Shown here: positions 11,618 to 22,832 of the stretch, piece after piece
Layout of the letters: each line of letters begins with the position of its first letter
How positions within the stretch are numbered: the first letter of the stretch is position 1
NCBI GenBank assembly: GCA_963556145.1
Contig: OY744464.1
Coordinates: 8,017,703 to 8,081,702, forward strand
Length of the DNA: 64,000 nucleotides
Source of the DNA: Hygrocybe punicea
Lineage: Eukaryota; Basidiomycota; Agaricomycetes; Agaricales; Hygrophoraceae
Reading direction: 5' to 3'
Position numbers and translations under genes: made by a program
Notes under the pieces: generated by a model
Database searches by the model: none
What the model was told of the DNA's origin: nothing
The model's input: only the letters and a program-made list of their open reading frames with translations

Positions 11618-13554
11618 TGTATACAATCATGAAAACAATCATGAAAACAATACAGGCCTAAATTATTTTATTTTCTATTTTCTGTATGAATACCACTTTT
11701 AAATAATTATTTTCTGCAATATTTTCACAAGTAAGACAATGGAAAAAAACTCATCCGTCTCCTCAGTGAGTTACTATTTATACCCGGAAGTTCGGAAATT
11801 TCCGAGTCATGTGAGCTTGGAGTATGGACATCCGCGATTGCTGACTGGCAACCCCGCCATATGAAGGGTTTTCTAGCCCTTCATATGACTTATTTTCTAG
11901 AGAGTACACCATGTGGGGACGAAGACCCATGACTACAAAAGCTCGGGCAAGAATCGGAAGAAAGCTTGAGGAGAGAACTCCGAATTATTTGTGTCGAGTT
12001 GTAAGAGTAAGCGTTGGCTAGTGAGTTCATCTTCCAGTTCCAATGATTCACGGGCAGTTTCGCAGATTTCGATGTAACACGTACAGCTTTTGTGATTTAG
12101 TGATCCAACCTGTATAATTCACATTTTGCCACCACACGATTGAACCGAAACAAATTCATAAGAGATCCAAGGACAGCGTTTATGCAATCGCAGTGCATCT
12201 CTGCCAAACGGCATCTCATTCTTCGACTCTCTATCAGCGTTTATGCAGTCGCAGTCCATGTCTGCCAAATGGGATCTCATCGATTCTCTGAAGTCAACCG
12301 TACTGGTACCTGCATGATTACAATCCTCGAATAATGGACAAATCATTCTTCCATTGCCTGGGGTGTTACCATCTTTTTCGCAGCCGCGTCAGGATTAAAT
12401 ACGCAAGTCCTGTCCGATTGGGAAACTTACCCGCAAACCTCAGTGCTTCTCGAGTGCAGTTGCTAGATATTCTTAACCCGGAGTGGCAAGAAACATACGG
12501 CATACATAAGACAACCCATTCGGACAGAGTTAACCTCATCCCCACAACCCTCCTCTACCTTCTTGTTCGCCAATTCGCCCACCAATCACGTAGAAGGCTC
12601 CGAGATCGAGCAGTTTTGACGCCGGCTCAAGCCCCCGTCTTCCAACCACTTTTCCAATCGCATCATCTCACCGAACTGCCCCCTCTTCACAAGACCAAAC
12701 TCATACTGACCGATCCTGGAAACGTGCATTGGGCTGTCAAAACCCTGGCCAGTAAGATGCGTCATGCGTCTCTTGCGCGTGTTTGCGTCCCGTCTGGTTC
12801 CGTGGGTCGAGTGTAAGACTGATTCGTCAGAGACCTAACTAGAGGACGCGGATTTATCTGAAAGAGATTCGGATGCTTGAAGGTTGTCAGCACATCGTGC
12901 ATATTCTAGGAGATCAGTTGAGATGGAAAACGTGGAACCAATACAAAGCTGCAATAGGACTTACGCGCCAGGTGTTCATCTAATTCGTCCCTCCCCTCTT
13001 CCGAAGCGCAGGTGTTCGCCAACACGGTCTCTCGGAACATCATGCATGCCCATCGCAGCCGCACGTGAGTGTTAATTCCGACAGTTGTTGCAAAGCTGAA
13101 ACTCTGGAACAGAACGTTAGTAGCTCATAGTGACTCCAAATGTACTCGACTACTGACCGTACTATCTCAAGCGACCCGTCATTCACATCTCGATCATCCG
13201 TGTTATTCTGTGCGACCTCCAACCGATACCGGGGCCCAACCCACTCAAAACGTCCGTTCTATGGGAAAGTACGGTCAATTGCGTTCGATTCCAGGTGCCG
13301 AAGTGCACAAGCCGTCTCATAAGTCCAAACCCGGGCGACGTTTTCGATGGTGTATCTACCACCGCTTGGGAGAATAAGTCCGTAGATATTGTACACAATA
13401 CGCGTGACCATGCATGGATGCTTCTGCGAGAGAATCAGCCGCCGAATGCAGTTCTTGGTTCATGAGTCAAACATACAGGGTAACAGAAGGGAATAAGACT
13501 CACTCGGGTCATCCACAATGCCATGCTTCAATGGTATATTCACTGCATTATGCA
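11618..13554 (-). mobile_element. 1.9-kb LTR-like element, copy A
   Basis: This 1937-bp segment is the reverse complement, at high identity, of 39459-41337. On the minus strand it starts TGCATAATGCAG and ends TTGTATACA, so it has TG...CA termini. A TATA-like GGGTATAAATAGT lies about 170 bp from that end (near 11785 here). These are LTR traits, suggesting a solo LTR, though a non-autonomous element is equally possible. It contains a diverged tandem duplication of about 60 bp near 12175-12290. No target duplication is clear at this copy. Small open frames inside are not conserved as proteins. Confidence 0.65.
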
Positions 13555-14094
13555 TGGCTATGCTTGTGACCACGTGCGTGTAAGAAAGTTGCACCTTTGT
13601 CGTCGTCAATAAGCCTTCCTTAATCAAGCCTCCATGTCAAATTCGATGCCAGGTGAACAGATGTATATCGGTGACCGCTCCCTCTTATATGAGAGATGCC
13701 AGCTCTGCTGATATCCCTTGTGTGCTCTTCAAAACCTCTTTTACTGCGCAGGATCTCAGTGCAACAATCTACTAGGAACTCCCTCACGTCAAAACAACTT
13801 GCAATTCCTGGTACTAACCACAGAGCGGAAGGCTTCCTATATGTCAGGCCAAATCCAAGCTACCTTTCTCCGTCTGTCAAGAAGGCAATTCGTAAGGCCC
13901 ACAGGAATCGCTGTGTGATCTGCCTTGACCTCTCCAGCAACACTGCCAGCCAATGTGCTCCTATTATCGATTCAGCCTCTGCTGGAGCATTAGCTGGCCT
14001 AAATAACTGGCCGTGGTAGGTATTCTCAAACTAGTACTCGTTATTGTACATGTTACAGACATAGTCACGACGGTGAAGCATGACAGCGGAAGAG
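13555..14094. other. No supported gene
   Basis: Short open frames only (for example 13696-14019). No motif, no matched splice sites and no repeat seen. Confidence 0.35.
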
Positions 14095-14749
14095 CTATCC
14101 TCGAATCGATCTTGGCGGCATTGGCGGCATTGGCGGGGTGGCTGTTACAGTCGGCTTGTCTGGCTTTCCCCTAGGCTTGAACCCACTATACATCCGCGAG
14201 TTGTCAGGAACGTGATTATTTGTTGAGATGGTGAAACACTCTGACCCATATTCTTCGAAGAGAGATCTAAATATCTAGGGTCAGGACTAGATACAGTGAA
14301 TGTGAGCAAGACGCACGCTGCAGTCTCCTTGAATTGTTGTTGTTGAGGAACGTCACTTAATTTCGCAAAGGCATTTGGACATCAAGGAGAGAGACTGGAA
14401 CGGGTAGACACTTACGGTGAACCAGCGGATGGAGGTAACGCTTGACTAGCTTGACTGGGTGGTGTGTAAATCAAATTAGCGATCGCCCGTAGTGGAATGA
14501 TGGTAACTTGAAATCTACCTGATCGAGCTGGATGGCGTAGGTGAGTCGACAGCAACAGTCTGGTTGGCGCCAGGATCGCTGCGATCTAGCGATGGATCTT
14601 TGAGACGTTGAGTGCTACATCCGGACCGAGATCCGCAATTATGTGAGGCAGTGTTTAAAACCTTGGAACGCGACCAGAAAACATACGCACCTCACGTCTG
14701 CAGTGGCTTCTGGGGCTGGCATGCGCGGGACGAGGTCAGAATGGGACAT
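14095..14749 (-). CDS. Small hypothetical protein, 4 exons, 121 residues
   Basis: Exons 14749-14691, 14614-14519, 14454-14416 and 14266-14095 join in one phase through three introns with GTGCGT, GTAGAT and GTAAGT donors and TAG/CAG/TAG acceptors. The third intron is long (149 nt) but holds a CTGAC branch-like site. The product starts MSHSDLVPRMPAPEAT, is Ser/Pro rich in the middle, has a short FEEYGSECFTIS segment and ends in a Pro/Met-rich tail (TPPMPPMPPRSIRG). Four exons keeping frame by chance is unlikely. It is divergent from the eS6 gene. No domain recognised; function unknown. Confidence 0.5.
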
Positions 14750-15341
14750 GGTGGAGAAGTAGTGACAATCGATAAGTTTCAAACGGTTCTCCCATTTATA
14801 TCTGCGGACCCAGCGCCTTGCACTGCGACAGGCGCCTAGAGCAATATGCCATATGGACATTTGCACGTGGAAGCATTACTTCGGTGATGTTGCTGACTTT
14901 GGGAGTATTCTTCGTGCTGTAGTCTGTAGTCTGTAGTCTGTAGAACATTCGTTTCGTGAGTTAACAGCGCTACACAGCTGCCTACTACGAGGGTGATTAA
15001 CACAACCGTAGATTCATGGCTGCGCACCGGCAGCTGCCAAGTAGGGTTGGTTGGCACTACTGCAGAGCCTCAGTATTCCCACCATTGGACACTGAGTCGG
15101 CCTCTTCCCAATTCCGAGTGCAGCCATGGAACGAACGACTGGAATACTAAGGTTTATTTATTTATTAATAATAAGTCACAGTGGCGTTCTGGCTCATATA
15201 CAGTTTCAAACTTTATTTCTGACCGCAACCAAAGGATACTCGCCGTGGCCGATAGCTTGTGACCCACCCCGCGTTCTTCAAGGTATTGCCTACGTGCACA
15301 GTTGGGGGGTATCCGCTCTCATTCGCTTTCCACTCTCCAGC
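14750..15341. other. Intergenic region upstream of eS6
   Basis: Divergent promoter region between the small minus-strand gene and the ribosomal protein gene. It holds a short CTGTAGT triplication near 14922-14941. No motif could be assigned with confidence. Confidence 0.4.
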
Positions 15342-16341
15342 ATGAAGTTGAATATCGCTAGTTAGCCATCCGAGGATCATTTTAACTTTTGAACGTTTGA
15401 AACCATCATAGACCCAGCTACAGGGGCACAAAAACTCATCGACTACGATGATGAGAAGAAATAGTATGGACCCGTTTCCTTCTTATAGTCTTTTCTGACT
15501 TTTATTGATCTACCCAGCCGAATCTTTTATGATAAGAAGATTGCGCAGGAAGTTCCCGCCGACCCTTTGGGCGACGAATGGAAAGGCTATGTCCGCATTA
15601 CTGGCGGCAACGACAAGCAAGGCTTCCCGATGAAACAAGGCGTCCTCCTCCCTCACCGTGTGAGACTTCTTCTCTCGGACGGGCACTCATGTTTTCGCCC
15701 ACGCCGCACTGGTGAGCGTCGGCGCAAATCCGTTCGTGGTTGTATTATTGGCTCCGATATCGCCGTGCTCTCGCTGGTCATCATCAAAAAGGGTGACAAT
15801 GAGATTCCTGGCTTGACCGACAACGTCCTGCCGAAGAGGCTTGGCCCCAAGAGGGCCACGAAGATTAGAAAGTTCTTCAATTTGGCGAAAGAAGACGATG
15901 TGAGAAAGTATGTTGTCAGGCGAGAGGTGAAGAGTGCGAAGAAAGAGAACGCCAAACCGTACACGAAAGCGTGAGGCTTTTGCCCCCTCCAACTCTCGTC
16001 CCGAATGCTTAGCCGTGTTGTAATAGGTTATAGCCCCAAAATCCAGCGGCTCGTCACTCCGGTACGGCTCCAACGCCGCCGCCACCTGCGCTCTCTTAAG
16101 CGCCGCAAATTGGAACGCCAAAAGGAGCAGAAGGGAGAATTCGAGTATGTTCGGCCTCTTTTAGCTTACTTTCTATATTCCTTACCGCCGCTCCGATTTA
16201 GTGCTCTCTTGGCGAAGCGAGTTGCAGAGAAGAAGGCCAAGGTTGCCGCTATTAAGGCCTCACATAAGTAAGGTTCAGCATTCACTCTTTCATTATTGAG
16301 TTTACTGACGAGGGTTCCAATACAGGCCTACGTCGGCATGA
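15342..16341 (+). CDS. RPS6: 40S ribosomal protein S6 (eS6)
   Basis: A structural protein of the small ribosomal subunit. Exons 15342-15360, 15412-15463, 15518-15970, 16034-16144, 16202-16267 and 16326-16341 give 238 residues, the usual eS6 length. Hallmarks in order are [77 protein letters not shown] and [12 protein letters not shown]. Introns of 50-63 nt are GT-AG (GTTAGC, GTATGG, GTGAGG, GTATGT and GTAAGG donors). The last intron is optional: without it translation stops at a TAA at 16269-16271 after SHK; with it the protein ends PTSA. The C-terminal Ser cluster phosphorylated in animals is essentially absent. No damage seen, so likely functional. Confidence 0.97.
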
Positions 16342-16866
16342 AGAGTTCTTGCGCACCCTCCCTAATTTCACGGTTTCGAAGTTTACACTAAGGGTCCGCG
16401 GGTATTTCGTGAGACCATCAAGTTGTATTGCGAATGGTTACGGACTAGGGGTCAACGCGTGGCCGCGTCTTCCAGGGACCTTGCTTGTTGAACCAGAGAT
16501 GTTCAGGCCTCACCTAACACCTTGTCTGAAATCTGACTGACTGTATTGAACCACTCTCAAGATCCGTCTTGACCAGTATTGTCGCTCTGCATCCCCATTT
16601 TTTTATTGATTCCAATATCAGCTGTTTTTTCAAACACACATGCGCAGCGCATCGTCTCTCGTATCGTACATTGAGTCTGTGCGATCCTACATTGAGTCCC
16701 CCAACCTACTTCTTCATGTTCTTCTTCCCCCCCTTACGCTCCTTGTCCCTGTCCCCTGCCCCCACGGGCACCTGTGGCCCCACCACGTCCCCTGCCTGGC
16801 CAGAAGAGTCCTTGCCATCCATAACACCTGCAACACGTCAGCAACCAGTCAGCGTGCCATATCCAC
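16342..16866. other. No supported gene
   Basis: 3' flank of eS6 and spacer before the converging minus-strand pseudogene. Contains a C/T-rich stretch near 16690-16790. Confidence 0.4.
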
Positions 16867-18010
16867 TCATGAACCTAATCCTCTAGCAATGCCTGGCGAC
16901 GGCTTTGGCCTGTATGGGCCCTCCTCCAAATTCTTCTGCTTATAAACTGACACCGGCTTCAGAGCCCCGGCCCTCAACACCACCACCTGCTCGAACACCC
17001 CAGTAAACGAATTTACAGCAGCTTCCCCCAACCCGATGTGGAAATGCTCCAACCGGAAGTGTACCTCCACCAAAGCCTCACGCATGTCAGTATTCGCCTC
17101 CAACGGTCCCACGTAACTGTTGTCTTCCCGATACAGCCTCATCGGACACACCTCATACTCATATTTGGCCCTCTCGAAGGCTTCACCAAACTCCTCTGGC
17201 ACCGGCCACCCTTGCGTCAGCGCATCCACCTCCTCTACACAAGCCACTGCCATTAACATACCTCCCAGGTAACTTTTCGACTCACTCACCGCGTTCCCCT
17301 TCCTCCAAGCCCCCTCCACCTGTCCCCTCTTCCCCCCCCACCGTAAACTGAACCCTCCTCAATATCGGATGCACCTGCGTATGGATTCACACATATTCAG
17401 TCCAGGACATCGCCAGAAAACATACCCGTCTCTCGAAAACCAGCGACCCGAACCTCAGATTCGTGGAAATCCCTTCCTCAATTACCAGGTTCCGCACGTT
17501 CCCCGTCCTCGCAATGGACGCCTGCAGTTTTTTGATGTTGAGCAACGCCTTGTCATATTCTCCTGCAAATGCCGAGTCGTCTGGCCGGCCCAATGTGAAT
17601 TGGTACTTGGCCTTCTCTAGGGGCCCATAACGTCCGCTGTGACCACCGACTGCTCCACAATTCAGCCTGTTATCAAGCACTTTCCCCACGACAATAGCCA
17701 CTAAATCATTGCCCGCCGGCTTCGCGACAAGCACATGCCCCGTTCTTTCCTGCTTCCAACCCGCACTCGCAATGAAGTCGGCCGACGGCAGATAGGTTTG
17801 CAACACTGATAGCGTCCTTACGTGTTCCGCTGCATCGAAGACAGACATGATCCCACGCCAAATAGACAATGCACCCCCTTTCCCCTTATATCCCTGCCAA
17901 ACCGGAAAGGTGTACTCCCGATCAACAACGGCATTTATCCACCAGCGGTGAACACCCGGTAGAGGGGTGATGAGTTTTACCTCAGAAGGCATTGCCGTAT
18001 TGTAGGGCAC
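16867..18010 (-). pseudogene. Decayed gene of unknown function
   Basis: Two long minus-strand frames (18010-17387, 207 residues from MPYNTAMPSE; 17319-16867, about 150 residues) look like halves of one protein of about 380 residues. Between them the first frame meets a TGA at 17387-17389 after SWTEYV, yet reads on sensibly (IHTQVHPILRRVQFTVGG). It then needs a frame change within a run of eight G. An alternative is one intron of about 70 nt (GTGTGA...ACAG) joining SWTEY to VEGAWRKGNA, but it lacks a clear branch site. No domain recognised. Confidence 0.5.
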
Positions 18011-18342
18011 GGTGAGGGGAGGGCGGATCCGAGACAGCGAAGATTGAGAGGGTGTGTCTTAGAAAGAGAGACCTTCGGTTTCGGATGGTGGAGGCCATAA
18101 GGAAGGATATATGTAGCGAGAGCAAGAGGGGCAGGGCGGTCAAAAACATGGACCGAAGAGGTGGGTGAAGCCTGTATTGGTGCGGAGTGGAAATTAACTC
18201 ATTTGTTGTCGTTTGGCCAGTCATCGTGCATGGTCGAACAAGGCGATATTGGTGGGAGGTTTTGTTGTATTTTCTGAAAGGGGGTTCGGGTGGGTGGTCG
18301 TTGTCAGATGTCGAACGTTCAAGTTGGCTTACATGTCGGCAG

Positions 18343-18662
18343 TAGGGAAATGCAGGGATAAGGGTAAATCCTGATCCGCAGGTATCCGTACTCTTAAGAG
18401 TACAAGTACGGATACAGATTCTCGTATCCGTGGGCTTCAAAATGAGCCGGAGATCATCCAAAATGGTCAAGAATTGACTGAGATAGAGACTAAACATTGA
18501 TTGGACTCTATCTCAGTCAATTCTTGACCATTTCAGGTGATCTCCAGCTCATTTTGATCGGGAATCCGTGGGTAAAATCCGTGGATATTGCATCCGTATC
18601 TGTGGGGAGTACAAGTACGGATACAGACAAATGTATCCTGGGATTACCCCTGCATTTCCCTA
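18343..18662. mobile_element. hAT-like MITE, 320 bp
   Basis: The termini are exact 15-bp inverted repeats, TAGGGAAATGCAGGG and CCCTGCATTTCCCTA. The flanks are 8-bp copies GTCGGCAG (18335-18342) and GTCGGCGG (18663-18670), one mismatch, fitting a hAT target duplication. Inside, a long central inverted repeat spans about 18440-18555 (arms contain TGGTCAAGAATTGACTGAG and its complement), and the word AGTACAAGTACGGATACAG occurs near both ends. No coding capacity. A different family from the 7.5-kb MITE. Confidence 0.93.
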
Positions 18663-18670
18663 GTCGGCGG

Positions 18671-19311
18671 CTGGGAATGAACTTGTAGTGGAGTCGCAAG
18701 GAAGGGGGACAAGGCACGTTCATATTCTTCTTCAGCGGCTGCAGGTGTTGAGGAGAGGCATCAGTCTATAGGAGGTTCATTGAAGGTATGTATAGAGTTA
18801 GTGGTTCTCAGTCGTTTGCGTTGAGAAATGCGATAGGCAGAACAGTGGCTATTATTGAGGAGAACAGGACAGGGAGGGATAGGGAGGGGGTGCCGGCAGG
18901 GGGAACTGGGGCCAACTGGTTGTGAGCTTTTTCTCGTTCGGGATGGACACATGCAATAATTGGGGGGCGGAATACATGTGTAGTTGACAACGTGGCTACC
19001 AAACGAGGTTTCTCAGATTACATGATCAATTGTTGTCTTCCGTGCATGACGTGCCAGTATCATCGAGGCTGAAATAGACACTTAAGGGAGTTTAAAAAAG
19101 AACATGGTGTTTTCCAGTGAGTTGGAAATCACCTTCGTAGTAAATGCAATGGATGTGAAGAAACTGTTTAAGATAGACAGTGCGCAGGTTAGTCAATGGT
19201 GGCGAAGGGTGAGTTTTACCCACCTCGTTTTCACTAGTTTGGGTTACGGAGTGCGAGTTGTTTGGGGCCAGCGAAGTGCACGGCGCCCATTGGACTTCGT
19301 GAACGTGGACA
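18671..19311. other. No supported gene
   Basis: Spacer between the MITE and the Helitron coding remains. Its right part may include the Helitron 5' end, but I could not place a TC terminus. Confidence 0.35.
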
Positions 19312-19558
19312 ATGTCGTCCTGGATGAAATGCATGAAGTGGAAGTGGCGCGTGAAGTTGATGCGCGATGGCATGACGATCTGTGGTGCATGGCAGTGTTT
19401 GTGCACTTATAAGTGGGGAAGTGTGGCTGGATGGGATGACGAGGTGAGAGGCACGGCGAAAGGGGGCCACATGTCTAAAACAAAGGTGTTTGGCGTGCCA
19501 TTCGAAACAGGTGTTCAGGTTGGATGTGGAAGGATCAAGGACATGATAACCCGAATGG

Positions 19559-21500
19559 AATATAAATGTGCGGTGGTCTTTGGGTGGGCCACAGAAATGG
19601 ATGGTCACTGTGCGGCAAGCCTGAAGAGACAGCTGAGCAGACTCACTGTCAAGGAGCTGTTGGCTCTTTGTCCCGAGCGTCTCAGCTTTGCACGTCGGGA
19701 GATGAGGAGTCGTGATTTATTAATTGCGAGGATCGCGTCGGAAGACGAGGAAACGCAGGAAGTTTTTCGACAAGGAGCAATGCGAAAACGGGCTGTCGTT
19801 GCTCTCGATGAACTGTTATTGGATTTGGCTGCAGATGAACCAATGAATGCGGCTGTTCTGGACGCAGGACGTTTACCTCAACAGCCCTACGCAAGACGTG
19901 ATCAATGAGATGATTGTCGATTTCATAGAGGAGACAGGTAACACCGCGTTGTGCAGAGCAGTGTGCATTGTGTGCGCAAGGGAAGGGTGTAAATCCAATA
20001 CTGAGGGGATGAAGATAAGCGATATGCCTTACGTTGACCTCCGCAGCCCCCACCAAGCACACCCGGCTCATGTGCTCCACAATGGAATGCTGCTCCATAC
20101 TGCGGCGATCACGGGAAGTCCGCCGGAAGGGGCGGTTTGCGGTGAATGTATCGGGAAGCTGCACAAAGGGGTGAAACCACATCTTTCTTTGGCGAATAAC
20201 ATGTGGATCGGAGACGTCCCCCATGAGCTGGCGATTTTGACCCTCCCCGAGAAAGTGCTGGTCGCGAGGTACTACCCAGCGGCGTATATTGTCAAGTTGT
20301 TCCCAAAAGTGAAGGGGGCATGTAATTGGAACGACAACGGCCTCAACAGTGCGGTGCATGGGAATGTGTCCACTTACCGGTTGAACACACAGGACATTGC
20401 AGACATGGTTGACTCGGACACGCTACTGCCTCCAGGCCGAATTCTGGCATCTGTCATTGGCGTGACAATGATTGGTCCACGCAATCTCCCAGACAGTTGC
20501 ATGCATGGACTCTTCAGGGTTCGTCGGGATCGAGTGCGGAGCGCGATCGAGTGGTTATGCCAACACAACCCCTTGTATGCAGCGGTCAGGATCTCGGAGG
20601 AGAATCTGGCGGGGTTGCCTGAGGATGACATGCCATCAGAGATCAGACTCACAGCGAAACACAGCACAGACATTGCGGCTCTGGAGCACGAGAGGGATGG
20701 TTATGTGCCGGACGAGGACGAGCAAGAAGGGGAGGGTGGAGGTGAGTTTCTTGCACTTACATTTTGAGTGAAGCTGAGGGGGGGTTTTCAACAGGAGACA
20801 ACTCTGCAATGGAGATGGAGGATGTCGACGACACGGCAATCCATGCCGTGGACGTGATAGATATCATGGAAGTAGACGGAGACGAAGGGTTTGGTGCAGG
20901 TGAGTAATGTTGGTGGGTTAGGGAGCCGTATTGATGATATCAACCGCAGAGCCTGCGGTCGTCGCTTTGCAAGCGCATGGTGTCATAGACGTGGACGCGT
21001 GCGGGCTCCCGGACAAAGACGTAGTGACCAACGCGTTTTTCAACAGTGGAAGTTCCCAAGGGCAGGCTCAGTATGCCATCCGAAGGGGAGGGGCCTTCAT
21101 AAACGAATATGCGCGTGTGGACGACAACGACAAATGGATGGGAGGCAGTGCTGAGGAACCTAATCATCTCTTGGGCGTGTTTCGCATCCTTTTTCCATAT
21201 GGGGAGGGCGGGTTCGAGGTTGACCGGCCTGCGTCGGTGTCTTACAGTGAACACGTGCGATGGGCGTTGAGATATGGCGATCGGCATTTTCACCTAGACT
21301 TGCACTTCATGTTTCAGGTCTTTGGCGTTTTGCAAAAAAGGGCAGTCTGTCGCTTCGCCACAATACATATTAAAAAGAGCGCCTTTGTGAAGAACCAGAA
21401 TGCCATCAAGGAGATCACACCAAGCGATCTTTTGAAGGCGAGCACGGAGGAGGCTCGAGGAGTTCAATTCTCAAACCCGGCGGTGAGGGCGCTCAGGTGA
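19559..21500 (+). pseudogene. Helitron transposase, DUF6570 N-terminal part
   Basis: The frame begins around 19559 (CAASLKRQLSRLTVKELLAL) and shifts near 19850. It then runs through a Cys-rich section (CRAVCIVCAREGC; VCGECIGKLHKG) into SLANNMWIGDVPHELAILTL, a DUF6570 signature. Two genuine introns remain, 20742-20794 and 20900-20949 (GTGAGT...CAG). The frame continues (GLPDKDVV, RILFPYGEGGFE) to a TGA at 21498-21500, directly followed by more in-frame Helitron sequence. CGA to TGA is the simplest explanation. Confidence 0.8.
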
Positions 21501-21503
21501 CAC

Positions 21504-22776
21504 TTGACGGCTGTGTGGGCGAAAGTGATGGGAACAGATGAGTCGCGCAGGAATGTCAGGGCAAAGATATGGGGTGCGGTGGCTGTCTTCAACCCTCCTT
21601 CACTTTGGATCACCATCAACCCCTCGGATACACATGACCCCATAGCACAAGTGCTCGCGGGGCACGAGATTGACCTGGACAACTTCGTGAAGATGGCGGG
21701 GCCAGACGCACAAACAAGAGCATGCACAATTGCGGCGGACCCTTTTGCGGCGGCGCAGTTTTTTCACCATGTTATCCGCACCATCTTAACGACTCTTTTT
21801 GGGGTGGACGCAGACCCTTCTAGCAGCGGCAAAATTAAAAGGCGAGAAGGTATATTTGGGTGGGTGTCAGCTTATGCGGGCACTGTTGAGGCGCAGGGGA
21901 GGGGCACGCTGCATTTACACATGGTATTGTGGCTCGCAGGGGCACCTACAGCGGCCACCATGAAGGAGAGGCTCCAGTCTGAAGGCTTTCGCAACAAGCT
22001 CTCTCAATACATAGGTCAGGTGGTGAAGGCTGACGTCCCGAGCATACCCACAGGACGTGGCGCAAAGGAGAAAGGGGTGTCTTATTCTAGGCCCTGTGAC
22101 CCTCGACGCCCACATTACGAGGATGAGCGTCAGAAGACGGAGGCAGTCTTGGCAAGGGCGGTGCAGGTGCACACTTGTGGGATCATTATGTGCCTGCAAA
22201 TGAGGGACAACAGGCTCAAATGCAAGCGTCGTGCCCCATTTCCTGTCGCAAGTCAGGATTGGGTAAATGAAGATGGCTGGTCCCAAGCGGATCTTCCCTT
22301 ACTTTAACAACTGGAACCCGACATTGTTGCAGACGGTGCGATCCAATCATGACATCAAAATCATCACTCATGGGGCGGAGACGAAGGATATCTTGTGGTA
22401 CATCACCAACTACGCTACGAAAAAACAAACCGTGTCTTCCAATACATCTGCCTTACTGGCGACACGCCTGGCCTTTCACAACGCACAAGAGGCAGCGGCA
22501 TCCAACCTGAGGAAGCAAAACCAAAGACTCATTCAAAGATGCGCCAACACTTTGAGCCGCGAACAAGAATTTAGTGCTCCGGAAGTGACAAGCTACTTGA
22601 TGGGTTGGGGAGACCGCTACCTTTCACACACCTACGCGTCCATTTATACAGAGCCTCTTGCGCGATTGGTGAGGGAGCATTTCCCTGAAACAAGGTTTTT
22701 AAGGTATGGAATGAGAGGCCACTTCACGCAACAGCAGCTGACATACTCACAGCACGCCGACTTCAGTGCCGGATGA
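21504..22776 (+). pseudogene. Helitron Rep (HUH) part
   Basis: This continues in frame from the previous segment. PSLWITINPSDTHDP is the typical Helitron_like_N entry. GRGTLHLHMVLWL gives the HUH metal-binding motif (His-Leu-His). After a frameshift near 22285, ILWYITNYATKKQ supplies the paired tyrosines (Y-x3-Y) of the rolling-circle nuclease. The residues needed for strand cleavage are thus still visible, but the frameshift separates the HUH motif from the tyrosines. The open frame ends at 22776. Confidence 0.85.
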
Positions 22777-22832
22777 AACAAGTGTGGGCCCACAAGTTCA
22801 CGAGTCGCCAGGGTCGGGCACTTTAGAGGTAT

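Noticed and set aside
12334..12816. A 160-codon frame inside LTR-like copy A
   Set aside because: The inverted copy B does not keep the frame, so it is not conserved as a protein.
17982..18497. A 171-codon minus-strand frame
   Set aside because: It spans the edge of a MITE hairpin and overlaps the start of the decayed gene in another phase. Composition is not protein-like.
19682..20359. A 225-codon minus-strand frame
   Set aside because: It is the shadow of the Helitron DUF6570 coding region on the plus strand.
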